From: B73-G16 sp964448445
Lineage (GTDB): Bacteria > Desulfobacterota > B13-G15
DNA: 26,086 bases
Direction: 5' to 3'
NCBI GenBank assembly: GCA_964448445.1
Contig: CAYVAU010000016.1
Location: 1-26,086, forward strand
Shown: in pieces, positions 6,742-13,077 of the stretch
How the letters are laid out: every line of letters starts with the position of its first letter
How positions within the stretch are numbered: position 1 is the stretch's first letter
Notes under the pieces: generated by a model
What the model was told of the DNA's origin: nothing
The model's database searches: none
Seen by the model: only the letters and a program-made list of their open reading frames with translations
Made by a program: the position numbers and the translations under genes

Positions 6742-9417
6742 ATGGTGAGGCTTTGGATAGATGGAAAGGAGATAGAGGCAGAGGAGGGGAAGACCATCCT
6801 CGAGGTGGCCAGGGAAAACGGTATTTACATACCTACCCTGTGCTACCACGAAAAGCTTCCCCCCATTGGGGCATGCAGGCTCTGTATCGTCGAAATAGAA
6901 GGTTATGATGAACCTCAGCCTGCCTGCATGCAGCCTGTCCAAGAGGGGATGGTGGTGAGAACCAACACGGAGAGGCTCTACCAGATGAGGAGGGAAATCT
7001 TGGGGGTGTTACTTGAGAACCATCCCCTCGATTGTCCCGTGTGCGACAAGGCTGGTGAGTGCAGGCTTCAGGACCTTGTCTATGAGTTTGGCTACGATTC
7101 TCGGATAATCGAGGACTCGGAAAGCCTCCCTATGCTCGCCAGAAAGCCTGTTTCTTACGCCACCGTGGCCATCAAGTACTTTCCCAGCAGGTGTATCCTT
7201 TGTCAGAGGTGCGTTTACGCCTGCCGGGAGGTGGCCCAAAGGGGGGTTTTGGCCCTGAACAAGGACCAAAAGGCCATAGAGGTGGTGTACCCCGAGAGGT
7301 GCATCTCCTGCGGGGAATGCCTTGCGGTCTGTCCCGTGGGGGCCCTCACGCAGAACGTGAGTCCCGTCAGGGCAAGGCCGTGGCAGAGGAAGCGGGTCAG
7401 GACGGTATGTCCTTACTGTGGTCTTGGCTGTGTTGTGGATCTCCACATTTTCGAGGACAGGGTCATAGGGGTGAGTGCAGACGAATCCGTTCCACCCAAC
7501 TACGGCACACTGTGTGTCAAGGGACGGTTCGGCTTCGAGTTCATCAACAGCGAGGAACGCCTCGGGAGGCCGCTGATAAGGACCAATGGCTTCGTAAAGG
7601 GGGCTGCTTGGGATGAGGCCCTAGATTATGTGGCCTCAAGGCTTCGAGAGATAAAGGAAAACTATGGTCCATCGGCCATAGCGGGTCTATGCTCTGCCCG
7701 GTGCACCAATGAGGACAATTATGTGTTTCAGAAGTTTATGAGGGCAGTGATCGGCACCAACAACGTCGATCACTGCGCTCGCCTCTGACACAGCCCCACG
7801 GTGGCCGGTTTGGCCACCACCCTCGGTTCTGGTGCCATGACCAATTCCCTCGGTGACCTTGAGGAAGCCCAGGTGGTGTTCGTTTTCGGCAGCAACACCA
7901 CGGAGAACCATCCCGTATTGGGGATGAAGCTCAGGAGGATGGCCAGGACCAAGGGGACCAAGATCGTGGTCGTGGATCCCCGGAGGATAGACCTCGTGGA
8001 GGAGGCCGTCCTGCACCTTTCCTTGCGTCCTGGCACCGACATCGCCCTCATCAACGCCATGGCCAATGTGATCGTCAAGGAGGGGCTCTACGATAAGGTC
8101 TTCGTCTCCGATAACACTGAGGGCTTCGAGGAGCTGCTCAAGGTCATTGAGAAGTATACCCCCGAGGAGGCCGAAAGGATCACAGGGGTAAAGGCAGAGG
8201 ACATCGTCAAGGCTGCGAGACTTTACGCCCAAGCCGAAAGCGCCGCCATCCTCTACTGCATGGGGATAACCCAGCACGCCAAGGGGACCGACAACGTCAT
8301 CGCCCTCTCCAATCTGGCGCTTTTGTGCGGTCATATCGGGAAGCCCGGAACGGGCATTAACCCCCTAAGGGGACAGAATAATGTTCAGGGGGCCTGCGAC
8401 ATGGGCGGCCTCCCCAACGTCTTCCCCGGGTACCAGAGGGTGGACGACCCCGAGGTGAGGAAGAAGTTCGAATCCCTTTGGGGTGTAGAACTTCCTTCTG
8501 AGCCCGGGCTCACCCTAGTCGAGATGATGGAGGCCATCCTCGAGGGCAGGGTCAAGGCCCTTTACATCATGGGGGAGAACCCCTTGCTGTCGGATCCCAA
8601 TCTCCACCATGTGGAGGAGGCACTCTCCAAGCTCGAACTGCTGGTCGTACAGGACATCTTTCTTACCGAGACGGCCCGCTTCGCCCACGTGGTCCTTCCA
8701 TCCTGTAGCTTCGCCGAAAAGGACGGGACCTTCACCAACACGGAGCGGAGGGTCCAGAGGGTGAGGAAGGCCTTGGAGCCCAAGGGGGAGGCCAAGGAGG
8801 ACTGGTGGATCATCTGTGAGCTCTCCAGAAGGCTCGGTTACCCCATGGATTACAGCTCCGCGGAGGAGATCTTTGAGGAGATAAGGAAGGTGACTCCCCA
8901 GTACGCGGGGATTACCTACAGGAGGCTTGAGCAGAAGGGGATCCACTGGCCGTGTCCCTCGGAGGACCACCCAGGCACCCCCATCCTCCATGTGGGGAAG
9001 ATCGCCAGGGGTAAAGGACTGCTGGTCCCTGTGGAGTACCGTCCTCCTCAGGAAACCCCCGATTCCGATTATCCCTTCACCCTTATCACCGGCCGCAGCT
9101 ACTACCACTACCACACCGGGACCATGACCCGCAAAAGCAAGGTGTCCAGCCACTATATCCCGGAGCCGTTTGTGGAGATCAATCCGGAGGATGCCCAGGA
9201 GCTGGGGATCGCCGATGGAGACCTGGTGCGGATCATAAGCAGGAGAGGCCAGATTGAGGTCCGGGCCAAGGTGAGCGAGCGGGTGAAGAAGGGTGAAGTC
9301 TTCTCCACCTTCCACTTCAGCGAGGCAAGGATCAACCTCCTCACGACCGATCAAATGGATCCCGTGGCCAAGATCCCGGAGCTGAAGGTGACGGCGGTGC
9401 GGATCGAGAAAATTTAG
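6742..9417 (+). CDS. fdhA: Formate dehydrogenase alpha subunit, NuoG-like, selenocysteine-containing
   Basis: This 891-residue molybdenum or tungsten bis-MGD formate dehydrogenase is encoded across one in-frame TGA (7786-7788), read as selenocysteine 349. N-terminal NuoG-like modules in order are: a 2Fe-2S domain (Cys34, 45, 48, 62); a His-Cys3 4Fe-4S site (His94, Cys98, 101, 107); two ferredoxin-type clusters (Cys151-161 and 187-197); and the proximal cluster CPYCGLGC (Cys223, 226, 230, 258). The catalytic site reads Cys-Ala-Arg-Leu-Sec-His. Further on is RGQNNVQGACDMG, the formate dehydrogenase motif supplying the active-site arginine, and the C-terminal MGD-binding domain is complete. I chose ATG 6742, behind GGTGGGG, over GTG 6733. 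Length and domain order match Moorella FdhA. It catalyses formate/CO2 interconversion and, being NuoG-like, could also dock onto a complex I scaffold. It overlaps truD by 4 nt at the 3' end. Confidence 0.93.
7786..7818 (+). promoter_or_regulatory. Selenocysteine TGA codon with bacterial SECIS-like hairpin
   Basis: The TGA at 7786-7788 is followed after 11 nt by a perfect 7-bp stem, GGTGGCC at 7800-7806 pairing with GGCCACC at 7812-7818. The 5-nt apical loop is GGTTT (7807-7811). Spacing from the UGA and a GGU-containing loop match what is known of the E. coli fdhF SECIS, which recruits SelB. The E. coli stem has a bulged U that is not evident here. Possible lower pairing (CAGCC near 7791-7795 with GGTTCTG near 7824-7830) is weaker. 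The element lies wholly within the coding sequence. Confidence 0.85.
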
Positions 9418-10610
9418 GGGGTCACGGGGACCAAGCGGTCAAGGAGAAGCCTCCGTAGGAGGATGGTAGCGTAACTTCCCGAGGGGAGGAAGAAGGATAG
9501 GGTGCAACGGTTCTGCTCGGGGCAAATGACCTTCCCCTCCCAAGGGAAGGAAAGGGCGGGTCTCCTTCCCGAAGAAAATACCTTCAATCCCAGGGCTTCG
9601 GCCTCGAGGAAGGTATGAATGTCCTGTATCTTCAGCCTCTGTACCTCCTCCTTTAACACCCTAAGGAACTCTTCCATTATCTCCGGGGGCAATTGCTCCC
9701 CGAGGAGTTCTGGACTCACATAGGGGAGCTGGAGGCCCTTGAGGACATTAAGGCCGGCTTCCCAAGCCACATAGAAGATCAAGCTGGTCCCCTTGATAAA
9801 GGGGACTTCAAAGGTGTCGGAAGCGAAACGCTTTATTATCCCGGCCAAGACTTTGTTCCACAGATGGGCCTGATAGGAGAAGAAGAAAAGCAGCTTCACG
9901 TTCTTGGGCAAGGAACGCAGGGCCCGCTCCGGATCCATTTTCTTCAAGTAAACCTTGAGGGCTATCTGGTCCACGCGGGAGAGGACCTTCCGAGCCTCTT
10001 GGGCGAAACGGTGAGGGTTGGGCCAAAGTCGGCGCAATTTCTCCCTCACCTCCTCCTGGGGGTGGTGACAAAGGTGCTCCCTGAGTGCTCCTTCGTGGTC
10101 TCCTCTAAGAAGGTGAAGGGCGATGGGCTTCTCTGCATATAGCTCCCCCGCAAACCGCTGTTCGCCGAAGTAGTTAGGGAAGCCCCACCTCTCAACCTGA
10201 TGGAGGGCCTCCTCTAAGGCGCGAGGATCCACCCCCCGTAGGGTGACCCGAAAGCGGTTCCCCTTGGCCTGTCCGAGCTTCAGCGGCTCCTCTCCTCGCC
10301 CGAGAAAAAGGAGCTCGTAGCCCTCTCCCTTGAGGTCCTTTGGGGGGCCGCCCTCGATGGAGAGGTACTGGAAAGTAACGGCGCGGCGGTCCTTCAGCCC
10401 ACAGAAGCCGAAGCGGTGTCTGGGTACGTTGAGCCTTTCGCTCAGTTCCTGGATCACCTCTAAGGTACCGCGGTTCTTCTTTTTCAGGAGGTAATAAGAG
10501 TGACCCCCTCTTTCAGAGGGCACAAGGTCGAGGACCTCCTCCACGACGAAGTCCTCAGGGTGCAAGCCCAGGCTTTCCTTCAGCGACAGAGGGAAGGGGT
10601 GTGCGACCAT
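9414..10610 (-). CDS. truD: tRNA pseudouridine(13) synthase TruD
   Basis: TruD isomerises uridine to pseudouridine, classically at position 13 of tRNA-Glu. The 398-residue product has the family signatures: an N-terminal PEDFVVEE segment; GFCGLKDRRAVTFQ, with the catalytic aspartate at about residue 74; a GNRFRVTLRG segment; and NYFGEQRFAG. The C-terminal half is more diverged. I chose the ATG at 10610 because family homology begins there. An in-frame TTG at 10634 would add eight residues but has no ribosome-binding site, whereas TAAGG precedes the ATG. The gene is monocistronic as far as can be seen. It is divergent from rimP and convergent with fdhA, and its TAA overlaps the last codons of fdhA. 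No clear promoter was found for it in the 242-nt upstream region. Confidence 0.9.
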   Translation of the reverse strand: MVAHPFPLSLKESLGLHPEDFVVEEVLDLVPSERGGHSYYLLKKKNRGTLEVIQELSERLNVPRHRFGFCGLKDRRAVTFQYLSIEGGPPKDLKGEGYELLFLGRGEEPLKLGQAKGNRFRVTLRGVDPRALEEALHQVERWGFPNYFGEQRFAGELYAEKPIALHLLRGDHEGALREHLCHHPQEEVREKLRRLWPNPHRFAQEARKVLSRVDQIALKVYLKKMDPERALRSLPKNVKLLFFFSYQAHLWNKVLAGIIKRFASDTFEVPFIKGTSLIFYVAWEAGLNVLKGLQLPYVSPELLGEQLPPEIMEEFLRVLKEEVQRLKIQDIHTFLEAEALGLKVFSSGRRPALSFPWEGKVICPEQNRCTLSFFLPSGSYATILLRRLLLDRLVPVTP

Positions 10611-10743
10611 GACCGATCTATGCCTTAGGCTCAAAGAACATGGGAAACGCTAAAAAGGGGGTCGATGAAGCATTTTACCTTCTTTCAAGGCTCAATATCC
10701 AGGATCTTTCCCTATGGCTAAGGAAAGGCTTAAGATCCTCAGG

Positions 10744-10763
10744 CTGTGGGATTCCCCTCACAG
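10744..10763. other. 20-bp imperfect inverted repeat upstream of the rimP promoter
   Basis: CTGTGGG at one end pairs with CCTCACAG at the other, giving about seven paired positions including one G-T, around a short AT-containing centre. It ends 4 nt before the -35 hexamer of the rightward promoter, a usual position for an operator or for the end of a leftward leader hairpin. No function can be assigned from sequence alone. Confidence 0.35.
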
Positions 10764-10767
10764 TGTG

Positions 10768-10796
10768 TTGTCAAAGGGTAGGGGGTGTGTTATAGT
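10768..10796 (+). promoter_or_regulatory. Sigma70-type promoter for the rimP-nusA-infB operon
   Basis: The -35 hexamer TTGTCA (10768-10773) and -10 hexamer TATAGT (10791-10796) are separated by exactly 17 nt. Each matches the consensus at five of six positions. A start of transcription near 10803 would give a leader of about 50 nt before rimP. It is the only convincing promoter I see ahead of the long rightward gene run. Confidence 0.75.
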
Positions 10797-10816
10797 TTAA
10801 GAAGCTCATCCTGCTG

Positions 10817-10843
10817 AAAGGCGGGTTCAAGGCCCGCTTTTTT
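10817..10843 (+). terminator. Terminator-like hairpin in the rimP leader (attenuator candidate)
   Basis: A GC stem, GCGGG at 10821-10825 with CCCGC at 10833-10837, encloses the 7-nt loop TTCAAGG. The stem can extend outward through an A-run pairing with the T-run. A run of six T residues follows (10838-10843). This is the form of a rho-independent terminator, but it lies between the promoter and rimP and ends 9 nt before the rimP start codon, so readthrough would be needed to express the operon. The stem and loop also match the geometry of a tRNA T-arm. Confidence 0.6.
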
Positions 10844-10852
10844 CACATTAAG

Positions 10853-11323
10853 ATGGTGGAGCAGAGGGATATAGTCGAGCGCGTAGAGGGGCTTCTCGGG
10901 CCCATCCTGGAGGAGGAAGGGCTTGAACTGGTCGGTGTGGAGTTCAGGAGGGAGCGTTCGGGCTGGGTTCTCAGGGTGTACATAGACAAGGAAGGGGGTG
11001 TTACCTTGGGGGATTGTGTGAGGGTCAGTCGGGAGCTGGGGGAGTTGCTTGACGTGGAGGATTTCATCCCGTATTCCTACCACCTAGAGGTTTCTTCTCC
11101 GGGGATAAACCGTCCCCTGCGGAAGAGGGAGGATTTTGAGCGCTTCAGGGGTGAATGGGCCAAGGTCCGGGTGTCGGAGCCCATCCAAGGGCGCCGGAAT
11201 TTTCGAGGGAGGATCGTAGGCTGTGAGGGGGAAGAGCTTTTGCTTTCGGTTGAGGAGAAGGTGTTGGAGATTCCCCTTTCCAACATTGTAAAGGCGAATC
11301 TTGATCCCCATATAGAGGTGTAA
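10853..11323 (+). CDS. rimP: Ribosome maturation factor RimP
   Basis: RimP is a cytoplasmic factor needed for 30S subunit maturation. The 156-residue product matches the family in length. It carries the N-terminal alpha/beta domain, with LVGVEFRRE and WVLRVYIDKEGGVTL, then DCVRVSRELGELLD, and the YHLEVSSPGINRPL motif ahead of a C-terminal SH3-like domain ending near LSNIVKANL. I chose ATG 10853 because family homology begins there. No good Shine-Dalgarno sequence precedes it: the preceding bases are the T-run of the leader hairpin plus CACATTAAG. It is the first gene of the rimP-nusA-infB operon, and nusA starts 5 nt after its stop. Confidence 0.95.
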   Translation: MVEQRDIVERVEGLLGPILEEEGLELVGVEFRRERSGWVLRVYIDKEGGVTLGDCVRVSRELGELLDVEDFIPYSYHLEVSSPGINRPLRKREDFERFRGEWAKVRVSEPIQGRRNFRGRIVGCEGEELLLSVEEKVLEIPLSNIVKANLDPHIEV

Positions 11324-11328
11324 GGGCG

Positions 11329-12807
11329 ATGGAAAAGCTCAGCGAGCTGATCGAGGAGATAGGCAGGGAGAAGGGGATAGACAAAAAGTACATCATCAAA
11401 GCCCTTGAAGATGCCCTCCTCAGGGCCTCCAAGAAGCACTTCGGGAGCCACAAGGACATCGAGGTGCATTACAACCCGGAGTTGCAGGAACTGGAGATCT
11501 TCCAGTTCAAGAACGTGGTGGAGGAGGTCAGGGATCCCGATCTGGAGATATCCCTTGAGGAGGCGCGCAAGATAGATCCCGAGTGCGAGATCGGTGACAG
11601 CCTGGGGGTCAAGCTGAGCCTTAAGGATTTGGGCAGGATTGCCGCCCAGACGGCAAAACAGGTGATCCTTCAGCGGGTGAGGGATGCGGAAAGCGAGGCC
11701 ATTTATCAAGAGTTCAAGGACAAAAAGGGGGAGATCGTTTCGGGGATAGTGCAGAGGATCGACAGGGGTAACATCATTGTCAGCCTGGGGAGGGCGGAGG
11801 CGATCCTTCCCAGGAAGGAGCAGATCCCCAAGGAGGTCTACAGGCGCGGAGATCGCATAAGGGCCTATGTGCTCGATGTGCAGAGGACACCGGGAGGGTA
11901 TCAGATAGTGCTCTCGAGGACCCATCCCAACTTCCTGATGAAGCTCTTCCAGCTTGAGGTTCCCGAGATAGCCGAGGGGATAGTGAAGATCATGGCCGTG
12001 GCCCGAGAGCCCGGCGAGAGGGCGAAGGTGGCGGTAACGAGCAACGATCCGGATGTGGATCCCGTGGGTGCCTGTGTGGGCCTTAGAGGGTCGAGGGTCC
12101 AGAATGTGGTGCAGGAGCTGAGGGGTGAGAAGATCGATGTCATCCCGTGGCACGAGGATCCGGCCAGGTTCGTCTGCAATGCCCTTGCTCCGGCCAGGGT
12201 GTCCAAGATTTATATCAACAAGAGCGAGAAGACCATGGAAATCGTGGTTCCTGACGATCAGCTCTCGCTGGCCATAGGAAAGGGCGGGCAGAACGTCAGG
12301 CTCGCATCCAAGCTCACCGGATGGAGGATCGACATAAAGAGCGAATCCAAGATGGAGAAGCTTTCGCAAGAGGTGATCGCCAGGCTCCAGCAGATCCCTG
12401 GTGTGGGAGAGCTTATAGCCCGCATCCTTTACGATGAGGGCTTTTACTCGATCGAGGAGGTGGCCGAAGCCGATGGCGAGGAGCTGGGGAGGATCTTGGG
12501 GGTCGGTCCGGAGAAGGGCAAAGAAATAGTTGCGTCGGCCCGGAAGGTCCTCGGGATGGAGGTGGAAGAGGAGGAAGTCGATGAGAGGACCGAGAGGATA
12601 AGGAGGGGTGATCAACCCGTTGAGAGGCTTCCCGGCATCTCCCAGCAATGGGCAGGGCGTCTCAAGGAAGAGGGGATCGAGACGGTGAGGGATCTCTTTC
12701 AGGCGGATCCGGCAGAGCTTGTCAGGATCCTCAGGATCCCCCGTCAGGAGGCCGATTCCCTCATTTCCAGGGCCAGGGAGTTCATAGACAGGGGATATGT
12801 CTCATAG
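11329..12807 (+). CDS. nusA: Transcription termination/antitermination factor NusA
   Basis: NusA binds RNA polymerase and nascent RNA to control pausing, termination and antitermination. The 492-residue product has the N-terminal polymerase-binding domain (about 1-125), an S1 domain (about 135-200, with GEIVSGIVQRID), and KH1 and KH2 domains (about 200-345, with DPVGACVGLRGSRV and AIGKGGQNVRLA). Two C-terminal helix-hairpin-helix-like acidic repeats follow (about 360-420 and 430-490, starting at IPGVGELIA and LPGISQQWAG). The paired C-terminal repeats are a feature of Gram-negative-type NusA. A GAGGTG ribosome-binding site lies inside the end of rimP. In E. coli NusA autoregulates this operon, so the leader hairpin upstream of rimP is a natural candidate target here. 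It overlaps ylxR by 11 nt. Confidence 0.97.
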   Translation: MEKLSELIEEIGREKGIDKKYIIKALEDALLRASKKHFGSHKDIEVHYNPELQELEIFQFKNVVEEVRDPDLEISLEEARKIDPECEIGDSLGVKLSLKDLGRIAAQTAKQVILQRVRDAESEAIYQEFKDKKGEIVSGIVQRIDRGNIIVSLGRAEAILPRKEQIPKEVYRRGDRIRAYVLDVQRTPGGYQIVLSRTHPNFLMKLFQLEVPEIAEGIVKIMAVAREPGERAKVAVTSNDPDVDPVGACVGLRGSRVQNVVQELRGEKIDVIPWHEDPARFVCNALAPARVSKIYINKSEKTMEIVVPDDQLSLAIGKGGQNVRLASKLTGWRIDIKSESKMEKLSQEVIARLQQIPGVGELIARILYDEGFYSIEEVAEADGEELGRILGVGPEKGKEIVASARKVLGMEVEEEEVDERTERIRRGDQPVERLPGISQQWAGRLKEEGIETVRDLFQADPAELVRILRIPRQEADSLISRAREFIDRGYVS

Positions 12808-13069
12808 GCCTATAAGGATGTGCGTGGTCTGTCATCGCAGGCAGGAGAAGGATAAATTGTTGAGGGTGACTGTCAGAGGAGGGGAGCTCCTTTGGGACCG
12901 GGAGATGAGGCTTGGGGGAAGAGGGGTCTACCTCTGTCCCAATAAGGACTGCATTGAGAGGTTGAGGAACAACAAGGTCATGAGGAAGTTCTTTAAATTC
13001 CTCAGACAGGAGCTGCCTGCTGAGGAAGTGAAGAGATTGGTGGGGGAAATGTTAGGTCAAAAGGGGTGA
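12797..13069 (+). CDS. ylxR: YlxR family (DUF448) RNA-binding protein
   Basis: This small basic cytoplasmic protein of 90 residues is of the YlxR/DUF448 family, which nearly always lies between nusA and infB and is regarded as a nucleic-acid-binding protein. Visible family features are the N-terminal PIRMCVVCHRR with paired cysteines, a central strand region, and LGGRGVYLCP with a further cysteine, followed by a basic helical tail. Its ATG overlaps the last codons of nusA, implying translational coupling. Its stop lies just ahead of the infB start. Confidence 0.93.
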   Translation: MSHRPIRMCVVCHRRQEKDKLLRVTVRGGELLWDREMRLGGRGVYLCPNKDCIERLRNNKVMRKFFKFLRQELPAEEVKRLVGEMLGQKG

Positions 13070-13077
13070 GCGGTTTG

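Noticed and set aside
7786..7801. fdhA as a pseudogene or two separate genes split by a stop
   Set aside because: The frame continues without shift, the TGA sits at the catalytic selenocysteine position and a SECIS-like hairpin follows at the correct distance.
10611..10634. TTG start at 10634 for truD, giving eight more residues
   Set aside because: No ribosome-binding site ahead of it and the added residues lie before the family N-terminus; ATG 10610 preferred, though not proven.
10672..10700. Leftward promoter for truD (TAAAAT as a possible -10)
   Set aside because: No acceptable -35 hexamer at 16-18 nt from it, so the call would rest on one AT-rich hexamer.
10774..10850. A complete tRNA gene ahead of rimP
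   Set aside because: Only the T-arm fits. Acceptor strands do not pair, the would-be anticodon arm has three pairs and lacks U33, and no D-arm is seen.
11077..12648. Long antisense open frame (523 codons) opposite nusA
   Set aside because: Low-complexity His/Leu/Pro/Gly-rich translation with no family motif; a by-product of the codon bias of nusA.
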